From Alkalimarinus sediminis (GTDB lineage: Bacteria; Pseudomonadota; Gammaproteobacteria; Pseudomonadales; Oleiphilaceae), in assembly GCF_026427595.1 (NCBI RefSeq), contig NZ_CP101527.1, positions 1,497,001 to 1,561,000 of the forward strand: a stretch of 64,000 nucleotides of DNA, given 5' to 3'. Each line of letters starts with the position of its first letter. Within the stretch, counting starts at the first letter, position 1. The notes beneath the pieces were generated by a model. The model worked only from the letters and a program-made list of their open reading frames with translations. It made no database searches and was not told the DNA's origin. Position numbers and translations under genes: made by a program. Positions 26,496-34,947 of this stretch are shown here, piece after piece.

Positions 26496-27926
26496 ATGAA
26501 AGGCAAATTACACTCTTCGCATTGTTCTGTGTCGGTTGGAAAAGCCGTTGCGACGATTACATTCGCTGTACACTCAGCGCTCTCGTCGGCGGCAATAACC
26601 ATCGAGCAAGCGCAATTGATGGCAGTTTCAAGTGATTCTGGAATTGTTCAGTTTCAAGATAAGTCAAAAGCAGCAAGTTATGAAGCTGTCGCCATGGGCC
26701 AACTACCGGATCCCATTTTAATCGTCGGTGCTCAAAATATACCTACGGATACCTTTCAATTTGACCAGGAACCGATGAGTCAAATAAAGGTCGGCATAAA
26801 ACAAATGTTTCCGCAGGGAGACACCTTATCTCTAAGAGAAAATAAACTTAATACTCAAGCTTCCTCGCTAGAAGATAAAGCACAAGCACGTTACTTGACG
26901 ATTTCCAGGCAAGTAAGAAATATCTGGCTTGAAATATTCTATTGGGAGCAGGCTTCTCAGGTTCTCAATGAAGATCAGGCATTATTTCAACAACTTCTAG
27001 AAGTGACACGTTCGCTATACAGCGTGGGAAATGTGAAACAACAAGATGTGTTGCGTGCCGAATTGGAGTTGAGCCGCTTACATGAAAGGTTAATAAAAGC
27101 CAATCGTCAAAGTGAAACGCAGCGTTCACTGCTTTCACGATGGATAGGTGGTGCCGCAATGGATGAACCATGGTCACAATCACTGCCCATTTTACATACG
27201 CCAAAACTAGACACAGTAAACATTCTTGATTTTGCAAAGGCTAAACGGGAAGGGGGTAAGTTTAGCTCACAACAAGCTCAGCAAGAAATAGCCAAATTTT
27301 TGCAAACGCATCCGACCCTTATCGATCTTGAAAAGCAAGTTAATGTCGCTGATCACGAAATAAGAATTTCAGAACAGCGTTATAAGCCTACATGGGGTGT
27401 AGAGCTTAATTATGGCTATCGAGACGGTGAAAATAATGACGGCTCAGATCGTTCCGATTTTGTGAGTGCCATGGTTAACGTTTCTTTGCCTTTGTTTGCA
27501 AATACACGGCAGGATAAATCCGTACAAAGCGCAGTGTATAGGAAGGAAGCTCAAAAAAATATACATAAAGACATGCTTCGTAAAATGGTGGGTGAGGTTC
27601 AAACAATTTTGCGTCAGTTACAGCAAACAGAAGAACAACTGGCATTATTCGATGAAGAAATTCTTACCAAGGCCAGTCTACACGCAGAAGCATCGTTAAA
27701 CGCATATCAAGCAGACGCGGCCGATTTCTCAGAAGTTATGAGAGCTTTTATTAGTGAGCAAGGCGATAGACTTGACTATGCTCGACTACAGACAACCCGG
27801 CTACAACTCATCTCAGCGCTTCGTTTCTACTTTCCGACTTCGCTAGCTGACTTGTCACAATTGCATCATTCAGATTCTTATTTAATCCAGTCAAACTTAA
27901 TGTCCTCACAAGGAGAATCCCGATAA
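26496..27926 (+). CDS. cusC: Outer-membrane channel of the Cus-type copper efflux system (TolC family)
   Basis: A 476-residue TolC-family protein. An N-terminal signal region ends near SALSSA, followed by two outer-membrane-efflux repeats of long helices (residues about 110-220 and 330-440). The segment QLPDPILIVGAQNIP is typical of the CusC/CzcC channels of metal RND pumps. It forms the outer-membrane exit duct of the CusCBA tripartite pump. Its stop overlaps the ATG of cusB by one base. Metal identity comes from the CusF domains in the same operon. Confidence 0.9.
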   Translation: MKGKLHSSHCSVSVGKAVATITFAVHSALSSAAITIEQAQLMAVSSDSGIVQFQDKSKAASYEAVAMGQLPDPILIVGAQNIPTDTFQFDQEPMSQIKVGIKQMFPQGDTLSLRENKLNTQASSLEDKAQARYLTISRQVRNIWLEIFYWEQASQVLNEDQALFQQLLEVTRSLYSVGNVKQQDVLRAELELSRLHERLIKANRQSETQRSLLSRWIGGAAMDEPWSQSLPILHTPKLDTVNILDFAKAKREGGKFSSQQAQQEIAKFLQTHPTLIDLEKQVNVADHEIRISEQRYKPTWGVELNYGYRDGENNDGSDRSDFVSAMVNVSLPLFANTRQDKSVQSAVYRKEAQKNIHKDMLRKMVGEVQTILRQLQQTEEQLALFDEEILTKASLHAEASLNAYQADAADFSEVMRAFISEQGDRLDYARLQTTRLQLISALRFYFPTSLADLSQLHHSDSYLIQSNLMSSQGESR

Positions 27927-29716
27927 TGAAACAGGTAGGGGTAATCATTCTATTAATTGCTGCTTTTGTTGGCGGTATAGCGATCCAGCCAACGGTGTTA
28001 GATACAGGTTTTCTGACGGTTATAACAGGAAACAAACCTGCAGGAGGGGTGGAGTCCGGGGAGAAAAAACCTTTGTATTGGGTTGCGCCGATGGACAAGA
28101 ACTATCGTCGAGATAAACCAGGTCAATCACCGATGGGGATGGATTTGGTCCCAGTTTATGAAGAAGACTCTCAGGGTGGTGAAGAAGGGAATGTAAGTAT
28201 TTCTCCGGCAGTCGAAAATAACCTGGGAGTAAGAACCTCGGCCGTTCAAAGAGGGCCTTTCGATCTACCCATTAATACGGTTGGTTATGTCGGTTTTGAT
28301 GAAGATCAGCTGACACATGTTCATAGCAGAGTTGACGGTTGGATTGAGGTGTTGAATGTGACTAGTGCTGGGGACCTGGTTAAGAAAGGAGACACGCTTT
28401 ACGAGTTGTATTCACCTTCCCTAGTTAATGCCCAAGAAGAGTTTTTAGCGGCCCAAAGAAGTGGCAACAGGATGCTGGCAAAAGCGTCTCGTTCCAGGCT
28501 CTTATCACTAGGTCTCACTCCATCCCAAATTAACCGGTTGGAAAAACGCCGTAAGGTTGAGCAGCGCATTCGGGTATCAGCAGAACGAAGTGGCTTTGTT
28601 AAACAATTAAATGTACGTGAAGGTATGTTTATTAAGCCATCCACTGAAGTCATGTCGATAGGTACTCTGGAAACAGTATGGGTCATTGCAGAAGTATTTG
28701 AGCGCCAAGCAAATTGGGTTAAATCTGGGCAGAAAGTAGAAATGACTAACGAGGCCATACCTGGCAAGACGTGGGATGGCACGGTTGATTATCTTTACCC
28801 AGTGCTTGATAGCAAAACCCGTACGTTACAAGTTCGTATTCGTGTCGAGAATCCAGATCATGTGCTTAAGCCTAACATGTTTGCAAACCTTAGCTTAATG
28901 GCACCGGTAGGTGATGACACCCTCAGTATTCCTAAAGAAGCACTGATTCGAGGTGGACGCTACAACCGGGTGGTACTGGCTCAAGGAGATGGGAAATTTA
29001 AATCTGTGTTGGTAGAAGCAGGTATCGAGGCTGGTAAGCGAGTTCAGATTATTAAAGGGCTGAATGAGGGGGATAACGTCGTAACATCTGCACAATTTCT
29101 AATTGACTCGGAATCTAATATCGACGCCGAAATTGCTCGGATGGAAGAGCGTCAATCTACTGATGGTGACGAAGCGAATATGGCCTCGGATACTGTTACC
29201 GCGACAGGAAAAGTGAATAAAGTGATGGATGATATGGCCATGTTATCAATCACTCATGACCCTATTGATACTTGGGGGTGGCCGACCATGAAAATGGACT
29301 TTCCGGTCGCCGAAGGCATAAGTCTTGACGGCTTATCAAGTGGGCAGAATATCACGTTTGATCTACAAAAGCAGGGTGATTGGGACTACATGATCACGAG
29401 AATAGAAGGATCACAAACTACAAACAGCGATAGCGGGTCAGCAGATAGTAAATCCAAAACTGTTGTAGCGACTGGCACAATTAAAGAACTCATGACAGAA
29501 ATGGCCATGATCACTGTAGTACATGACCCTATTGAAGAGTGGCAATGGCCAATGATGAGTATGTCTTTCACATTGGCAGAACCAGGTAAGATTCCAGAAA
29601 TCAGCAATGGTGACCGAATCAAGTTTCAATTACACGAGATGGATGATGGGGATTACCAGATATCCGAAATTAAGCGATTAACTCCTAAGAAAGCGACTAG
29701 CAACAAAACTCAATAG
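27926..29716 (+). CDS. cusB: Cus-type RND periplasmic adaptor with two C-terminal CusF domains
   Basis: A 596-residue adaptor. Residues 1-22 are a membrane anchor or signal. Residues 47-80 form the metal-binding segment WVAPMDKNYRRDKPGQSPMG, Met-rich as in CusB. The barrel-sandwich, lipoyl and beta-barrel domains extend to about 410. Two CusF-like copper-binding domains follow in tandem at about 423-495 and 512-584, each with the family ligand set: His444 (THDP), W452 and the MKM pair; His533 (VHDP), W541 and the MSM pair. One fused CusF is known in the family; two, plus a separate CusF gene next door, is uncommon. It links CusA to CusC and delivers Cu(I)/Ag(I). Confidence 0.93.
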   Translation: MKQVGVIILLIAAFVGGIAIQPTVLDTGFLTVITGNKPAGGVESGEKKPLYWVAPMDKNYRRDKPGQSPMGMDLVPVYEEDSQGGEEGNVSISPAVENNLGVRTSAVQRGPFDLPINTVGYVGFDEDQLTHVHSRVDGWIEVLNVTSAGDLVKKGDTLYELYSPSLVNAQEEFLAAQRSGNRMLAKASRSRLLSLGLTPSQINRLEKRRKVEQRIRVSAERSGFVKQLNVREGMFIKPSTEVMSIGTLETVWVIAEVFERQANWVKSGQKVEMTNEAIPGKTWDGTVDYLYPVLDSKTRTLQVRIRVENPDHVLKPNMFANLSLMAPVGDDTLSIPKEALIRGGRYNRVVLAQGDGKFKSVLVEAGIEAGKRVQIIKGLNEGDNVVTSAQFLIDSESNIDAEIARMEERQSTDGDEANMASDTVTATGKVNKVMDDMAMLSITHDPIDTWGWPTMKMDFPVAEGISLDGLSSGQNITFDLQKQGDWDYMITRIEGSQTTNSDSGSADSKSKTVVATGTIKELMTEMAMITVVHDPIEEWQWPMMSMSFTLAEPGKIPEISNGDRIKFQLHEMDDGDYQISEIKRLTPKKATSNKTQ

Positions 29717-29766
29717 CAGCAACATCTAACTAAATGATCAATACAGTAATAAATGAGGATTTATCA

Positions 29767-30168
29767 ATGGAAAAGTTTAACACCACCAAAAAATCTAAAT
29801 TGGCCGCAGCAGCGATTATCGCCGGCGTCTTTTTTGCACCTGGATTGGTTACCGCAGGAGCTGGACACGGGCATGAAGGAGGTGGGCATATGCAAAGCAG
29901 TAAGCAGGGCGAGCATATGAACCAAGAACAGAAAATGACTCATGTATTGGGCAACGGAAGAATCAACAAGGTAATGGCAAAAGGCCATATGGTTAATATC
30001 TCACATGAACCTATTAGCGAACTGAACTGGCCTAAGATGCGGATGAACTTTAAAACCAGCGACAAGGTGAACCTTGGAGAATTAAAGCCGGGGCAAAAAG
30101 TTCAATTCAAGCTACAGGTGGACCAGGACAATAATTATTTGATCAACGAAATACACGTCGTCAAATAA
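29767..30168 (+). CDS. cusF: Periplasmic copper chaperone CusF
   Basis: About 133 residues from ATG 29767, chosen for its GAGGA ribosome-binding site over the ATG eleven codons upstream. A signal peptide to about residue 30 is followed by a His-rich linker (GAGHGHEGGGH). The CusF OB-fold follows with the ligands His, Trp, Met, Met in SHEPISELNWPKMRMNF. It binds Cu(I)/Ag(I) in the periplasm and passes it to CusB. It lies between cusB and cusA. It is the third CusF domain of the operon. Confidence 0.92.
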   Translation: MEKFNTTKKSKLAAAAIIAGVFFAPGLVTAGAGHGHEGGGHMQSSKQGEHMNQEQKMTHVLGNGRINKVMAKGHMVNISHEPISELNWPKMRMNFKTSDKVNLGELKPGQKVQFKLQVDQDNNYLINEIHVVK

Positions 30169-30254
30169 TGAAATTTGTGCCTGGCTCTGTGCTTATACCT
30201 CGCTAGAAGTCAGGCACAAAAACATTATTCAGTTGTTGCATTAGTTCGGAGTTA

Positions 30255-33200
30255 ATGATGATTGCTGCAGTTATTCGATGGTCGATAGCAAATCGCTTTT
30301 TTGTGATTCTAGCGACGTTAATTATGTTGGGCGCGGGACTTTTTGCTGTACGCAATACGCCAGTTGACGCCCTTCCTGATCTTTCTGATGTTCAGGTCAT
30401 AATTAAAACTAGTTACCCAGGACAGTCTCCACAAGTCGTAGAGGATCAGGTTACGTATCCGCTGACAACCGCCATGTTGTCAGTACCAGGGGCTACAACA
30501 GTTAGAGGGTATTCCTTTTTTGGAGACTCTTTCGTGTATGTAATATTCAAAGATGGAACTGACCTTTATTGGGCAAGATCCAGAGTATTGGAATATCTGA
30601 ATCAAGTTGCAGGCGACCTACCTACTGCCGCCAAGCCTCAGCTTGGCCCTGATGCTACGGGCGTTGGGTGGGTGTACACCTATGCATTGGTAGACAAGAC
30701 AGGGAAAAATGACTTATCCCAACTTCGTAGTATTCAGGATTGGTTCCTTAAATATGAATTGCAAACGGTACCAGGTGTATCTGAAGTGGCAACGGTAGGT
30801 GGAATGGTTCGGCAATATCAAGTTGTCGTTGACCCAAATAAGTTACGTGCTTATAGCATCCCTCTTTCTCATATCAAAATGGCCATTAAGAGAGCTAATC
30901 AGGAATCAGGAGCATCTGTCATTGAAATGGCCGAGGCGGAATACATGGTTCGTGTGTCCGGTTACTTACAGAAAATAGAAGATATAGAGCAAGTCCCTCT
31001 AGGGCTTAACAAAAACGGAACTCCTTTATTATTACGTGACGTCGCTGATATCAAAGTCGGCCCGCAGATGAGAAGAGGTGTTGCGGAGCTAAACGGAGAA
31101 GGTGAAGTTGTTGGCGGTATCGTGGTGATGCGATTTGGTGAAAATGCACAAACCACGATCGAAGGCGTAAAAGCAAAGTTAGAAGAATTAAAAAGAGGTC
31201 TACCAGATGGAGTTGAAATAATACCGACCTATGATCGTTCAGGACTAATTGGCAGCGCAATCGAAAATTTGTACGAAAAGCTGATAGAAGAGTTTATCGT
31301 TGTCACATTAATCTGTGCGCTCTTTCTATTCCACCTACGTTCATCTCTGGTAATTATAATCAGTTTGCCTGTTGGTATTTTGGCCGCATTTATCGTGATG
31401 TATAACCAAGGGCTGAACGCGAATATCATGTCGTTGGGCGGGATAGCGATAGCCATAGGGGCTATGGTCGATGGCGCAATAGTCATGATTGAGAATGTTC
31501 ACAAACATATGGAAAAGACCGAACTAACGGATGAAAATCGTTGGAGCGTTATCAGCCAAGCAGCTTGTGAAGTAGGGCCGCCTTTATTTTTCTCCCTACT
31601 TATCATTACGATGAGCTTTTTACCTGTATTCACCCTTGAAGCGCAGGAAGGCAAGTTATTTGCTCCGTTAGCATTCACCAAGACTTATGCAATGGCCGCT
31701 TCCGCAATATTGGCTATTACCTTGGTGCCCGTTTTAATGGGCTATTTTATTCGAGGTAAAGTGACACCAGAGCATAAAAACCCTTTTAACCGCGTAATGA
31801 TTGCGGCCTATAGTCCGGTTCTTTCTGGCGTATTAAAGTTTCCAAAAACAGTACTTTCGCTATCGTTGGTTCTTTTAGTTATTGGCTTATGGCCTGCAAC
31901 CAAAATAGGTAGTGAATTTATGCCTCCTCTAGATGAAGGAGACCTGATGTACATGCCAACGACTTATGCGGGGGTATCCATCGGTAAGGCAAGAGAGATT
32001 TTGCAGCAGACAGACAAACTGATCAAAACAGTACCAGAAGTGGAATCGGTATTCGGTAAAGTTGGTCGAGCAGATAGCGCGACTGACCCTGCACCTTTAA
32101 TCATGCTGGAAACATTTATTCAATTAAAGCCTAGGAGCGAATGGCGAGAAGGTATGACGTCTGAAGGGCTGCGGAAAGAGATGGATACGTTGATTAAATT
32201 TCCGGGGCTCACAAACGCATGGGTAATGCCCATTAAAACACGTATAGACATGTTATCGACGGGCATCAAAACGCCAGTAGGTATCAAGGTTGCGGGACCC
32301 AGCCTAGCTGAGATTGAAAAGATCGGTAAGCGCCTTGAAGAGGTATTACCCGAAGTTCAAGGAACTGCATCCGTTTATTCAGAGCGTGTTGCCGGAGGGC
32401 GTTATGTAAAAGTAGATATTGATCGCGAAGCTGCAGCACGCTTTGGACTTAACATTGCTGATATTCAAGAGGTCATACGTACTGCGATAGGGGGTATGAA
32501 TATCGCTGAAACGGTAGAAGGGTTGGAACGCTACCCCGTGAACCTGCGTTACCCTCAGAATTATCGTGACTCCTTAGAGCAGCTAAAACTGCTCCCCGTA
32601 GTTACTGCATCAAACGAGCGTATCGCACTAGCAGATGTCGCCGAGGTTTATGTCACTGATGGCCCTCCAGCTATCAAGAGTGAAAATGCTCGATTGAATG
32701 GTTGGACACTGGTGGATATAGAAGGACGAGACCTTGGTTCTTACGTCAATGAAGCTCAGCGTATTGTTGCTGAGAAAGTTGAAGTACCGCCTGGTTACTC
32801 AATTTCATGGTCAGGGCAATATGAGTACATGGTTCGGGCGCAAGAACGTTTATCCGTAGTAGTACCGCTCACACTCGTAATAATAATGCTGCTTCTTTAC
32901 ATAAACTTTAGAAACTTTAAAGAAGTCTTATTGATTATGGGAACCTTACCGTTCGCTCTGATAGGTGGTTTGTGGTTGATGTACCTCTCTGGTTACAACA
33001 TGTCTATAGCGGTTGCTGTTGGTTTTATAGCGCTTGCTGGGGTCACTGTGGAGATAGGTGTGCTGATGTTGGTTTATCTGAATCAAGCGTTAGAAAAGGT
33101 CAGATCTGATGTCACTAAAGAGGGGCGAGAAATGACCAGAGAAGACGTTCGTCAAGCTGTTTTGCAGGGGGCTGGATTACGCGTTCGCCCCATCATGATG

Positions 33201-33401
33201 ACAGTGTTTGCCATCGTAATTGGTTTGGTTCCTATCATGATTGGAAGCGGTACGGGATCAGAAGTAATGCAACGAATTGCTGGTCCTATGATTGGCGGCA
33301 TGCTTAGCACGGTGCTTCTAACATTATTAGTAATACCGGCTATTTATTTCGTATGGAAGCAGTCAGGAATAAATGAAAGCAAGATAAACGGAGGCAAATA
33401 A
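30255..33401 (+). CDS. cusA: Cus-type heavy-metal RND efflux pump (inner-membrane subunit)
   Basis: A complete 1048-residue HME-type RND transporter. It begins with the first transmembrane helix and the porter-domain motif (NTPVDALPDLSDVQV, as in CusA/CzcA). Transmembrane helices 2-6 follow around 340-490, then a second periplasmic half and helices 7-12 to the end. The conserved Asp of the proton relay region is visible near GGIAIAIGAMVDGAIVMIENVH. It uses the proton gradient to pump Cu(I)/Ag(I) outward. The substrate is assigned from the adjoining CusF domains. Its stop overlaps the start of the PII-like gene by one base. Confidence 0.95.
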   Translation: MMIAAVIRWSIANRFFVILATLIMLGAGLFAVRNTPVDALPDLSDVQVIIKTSYPGQSPQVVEDQVTYPLTTAMLSVPGATTVRGYSFFGDSFVYVIFKDGTDLYWARSRVLEYLNQVAGDLPTAAKPQLGPDATGVGWVYTYALVDKTGKNDLSQLRSIQDWFLKYELQTVPGVSEVATVGGMVRQYQVVVDPNKLRAYSIPLSHIKMAIKRANQESGASVIEMAEAEYMVRVSGYLQKIEDIEQVPLGLNKNGTPLLLRDVADIKVGPQMRRGVAELNGEGEVVGGIVVMRFGENAQTTIEGVKAKLEELKRGLPDGVEIIPTYDRSGLIGSAIENLYEKLIEEFIVVTLICALFLFHLRSSLVIIISLPVGILAAFIVMYNQGLNANIMSLGGIAIAIGAMVDGAIVMIENVHKHMEKTELTDENRWSVISQAACEVGPPLFFSLLIITMSFLPVFTLEAQEGKLFAPLAFTKTYAMAASAILAITLVPVLMGYFIRGKVTPEHKNPFNRVMIAAYSPVLSGVLKFPKTVLSLSLVLLVIGLWPATKIGSEFMPPLDEGDLMYMPTTYAGVSIGKAREILQQTDKLIKTVPEVESVFGKVGRADSATDPAPLIMLETFIQLKPRSEWREGMTSEGLRKEMDTLIKFPGLTNAWVMPIKTRIDMLSTGIKTPVGIKVAGPSLAEIEKIGKRLEEVLPEVQGTASVYSERVAGGRYVKVDIDREAAARFGLNIADIQEVIRTAIGGMNIAETVEGLERYPVNLRYPQNYRDSLEQLKLLPVVTASNERIALADVAEVYVTDGPPAIKSENARLNGWTLVDIEGRDLGSYVNEAQRIVAEKVEVPPGYSISWSGQYEYMVRAQERLSVVVPLTLVIIMLLLYINFRNFKEVLLIMGTLPFALIGGLWLMYLSGYNMSIAVAVGFIALAGVTVEIGVLMLVYLNQALEKVRSDVTKEGREMTREDVRQAVLQGAGLRVRPIMMTVFAIVIGLVPIMIGSGTGSEVMQRIAGPMIGGMLSTVLLTLLVIPAIYFVWKQSGINESKINGGK

Positions 33402-33703
33402 TGGGTTATTTACGGGTTATGGTGCTAATACCTATAGATAAAGAAACGGTGCTTGAGGAGGCGTTAAAAAAGGTAGAGATGTCGTGCATGCACTTTCTTA
33501 AAGTTCGTGGTTATGGCTGTAATCCTAATTTTTACGCCAGAGATTGGTCTATCGAAATAGCCAAATTCGAACTGATTATTAAGGAGGATCATCTTGATAT
33601 TGTCAAAGAAGCGATTAAAAGTGTTTGTCAAACGGGGGCAGAGGATGATGGCATGATCGCGATTACAGACTTGGTTGAGATGAAGTCTATTAAAGATTTG
33701 TAA
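33401..33703 (+). CDS. PII-like protein linked to cusA
   Basis: A 100-residue ferredoxin-fold protein resembling PII/GlnB in its core strands and the C-terminal GAEDDGMIAITDL block, which corresponds to the TGKIGDGKIFV-type segment of GlnB. The uridylylation T-loop of GlnB is not conserved; a CNPN segment lies there. A PII-like subgroup placed beside cusA-type pumps is described in the family literature (PII-NG), and this fits it. It may sense a nucleotide or metal and tune the pump; that is inference. It overlaps the cusA stop by one base, so translation is coupled. Confidence 0.75.
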   Translation: MGYLRVMVLIPIDKETVLEEALKKVEMSCMHFLKVRGYGCNPNFYARDWSIEIAKFELIIKEDHLDIVKEAIKSVCQTGAEDDGMIAITDLVEMKSIKDL

Positions 33704-33737
33704 AACAAAATAAATGAAATAGTTACGGAGAAATTTT

Positions 33738-34340
33738 ATGAATAAATTATTACTAACGGCTGCTGTCGGTACAGTTCTGATAACAGCAGGTTGTGCTAGC
33801 GGAGAGCATGGTCATGAATCGACTGACGGTGCTCATGCTGGCGGTCATGATTCAATGATGGAAGGACATCACAAAGAGATGATGGAGGGTCATGATAAAG
33901 GAAAAGTGATGGGAGGTCATGAGGGGATGGAAGGCATGGGGCATTCCCATGGATCCGAGGGTTCGTTAGCTGGTGAGCCTGGAAAAGAGAGTGAGGTGTC
34001 TCGCATCATTAATGTTACTGCAGACGACTCTATGCGTTTTACTCATGCGCCTTTCAATATTAAAGATGGCGAGACCATTAGGTTTATCGTTTCAAATAAA
34101 GGGGCCATTCCACATGAGTTCGCGATCGGAACGAAAGATGAGCACACCGAGCATGGGGAAATGATGATGAATAACCCTAATATGCATCATGGGCCCGGAG
34201 GTAATGCTATCACCATAGAGCCTGGAGAAACTAAAGAACTCATTTGGAAATTTGAGAGTGCGTGGCAAATTGAAGCAGCTTGCAATATACCTGGGCACTA
34301 CCAAGCAGGTATGCACAGCCCAGTGACGATCAAGGATTAA
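33738..34340 (+). CDS. Cupredoxin-domain copper-binding lipoprotein (CopI-like)
   Basis: A 200-residue protein. The signal peptide ends in a lipobox (LITAGC, Cys about 19). A His/Met-rich segment follows (HHKEMMEGHDKG and repeats, residues 25-85), then a plastocyanin-like cupredoxin domain with ligands His in GAIPHEFAIG, and Cys, His, Met in CNIPGHYQAGMH. It should be anchored to a membrane facing the periplasm and bind copper. It resembles CopI-type periplasmic cupredoxins of copper-tolerant bacteria. It is the last gene of the cus unit before a hairpin. Confidence 0.88.
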   Translation: MNKLLLTAAVGTVLITAGCASGEHGHESTDGAHAGGHDSMMEGHHKEMMEGHDKGKVMGGHEGMEGMGHSHGSEGSLAGEPGKESEVSRIINVTADDSMRFTHAPFNIKDGETIRFIVSNKGAIPHEFAIGTKDEHTEHGEMMMNNPNMHHGPGGNAITIEPGETKELIWKFESAWQIEAACNIPGHYQAGMHSPVTIKD

Positions 34341-34351
34341 AGAACAGTAAA

Positions 34352-34389
34352 AGGCTATCGCATGATGTCTATAAATTCAGTGATAGCCT
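34352..34389. terminator. Hairpin between the cupredoxin and merR genes
   Basis: AGGCTATC (34352-34359) pairs perfectly with GATAGCCT (34382-34389) around a long loop. No T-run follows. It may separate the cus unit from the regulator or be an attenuator. Confidence 0.35.
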
Positions 34390-34404
34390 CAGTAGGAGAC
34401 ATTT

Positions 34405-34857
34405 ATGAAAGTGAATGAGTTAGCAACTAAGGTAGGAGTAACGCCCGACACGGTTCGTTTTTACACTCGAGTTGGGTTATTGAACCCGACTAAGAACCTA
34501 GATAACGGCTACAAAAACTACGGATTGGCCGATCAGAAACGCTTGGTGTTTATCGTAAAGTCTCGGCACTTAGGGTTTTCTGTTAGTGAAATACAGGAAG
34601 TGATCGGTATGTCCAGTCAAGGGAACTCCCCTTGCTGTAGGGTAAGGTCGATTGTAAAAAACCGACTCAATGAAGCTCTCTGTACAATCGACGAACTCCA
34701 ACAACTCGCTGAGCGTATGGAAAAAGCGGTAGATGCTTGGGAAAACCTCCCGGATGGACAGCCTACTGGCGACTCTGTTTGTAACCTAATCGAAATGTGG
34801 GACGATATTGAAGTGGGCCAACTGTCATTAAATAAATGCAAAGAAATAGCTCGTTAG
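34405..34857 (+). CDS. MerR-family metal-responsive regulator
   Basis: A 150-residue MerR protein. The winged helix-turn-helix is at about 1-70 (MKVNELATKVGVTPDTVRFYTRVGLL), with a coiled dimerisation helix at 80-120. Cys residues at about 75-76 (SPCCRVR) and one near 134 are candidate metal ligands. The Cys arrangement is nearer to the ZntR/CadR/PbrR branch than to CueR's C-terminal loop, but the location between the cus and copA units and two MerR-type promoters argue for copper or silver. It probably distorts those 19-bp-spacer promoters to activate them. Confidence 0.88.
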   Translation: MKVNELATKVGVTPDTVRFYTRVGLLNPTKNLDNGYKNYGLADQKRLVFIVKSRHLGFSVSEIQEVIGMSSQGNSPCCRVRSIVKNRLNEALCTIDELQQLAERMEKAVDAWENLPDGQPTGDSVCNLIEMWDDIEVGQLSLNKCKEIAR

Positions 34858-34871
34858 GCTTTTGAAAAATG

Positions 34872-34902
34872 TTGACTTGCGTCTTGGACACAGATGTAGC
34901 CT
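34872..34902 (+). promoter_or_regulatory. MerR-type promoter for copA
   Basis: TTGACT (34872-34877), a 19-bp spacer and TAGCCT (34897-34902). It shares the string TTGGACACA or TGGACACA at the same position with the promoter at 25649-25679; both are 31 bp from end to end. It lies 45 bp before the copA start and just after the regulator gene. Confidence 0.75.
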
Positions 34903-34947
34903 AGCTCGATAAAGCTCGTCAATTCGATTTAAAACGGGAGAATTCAG

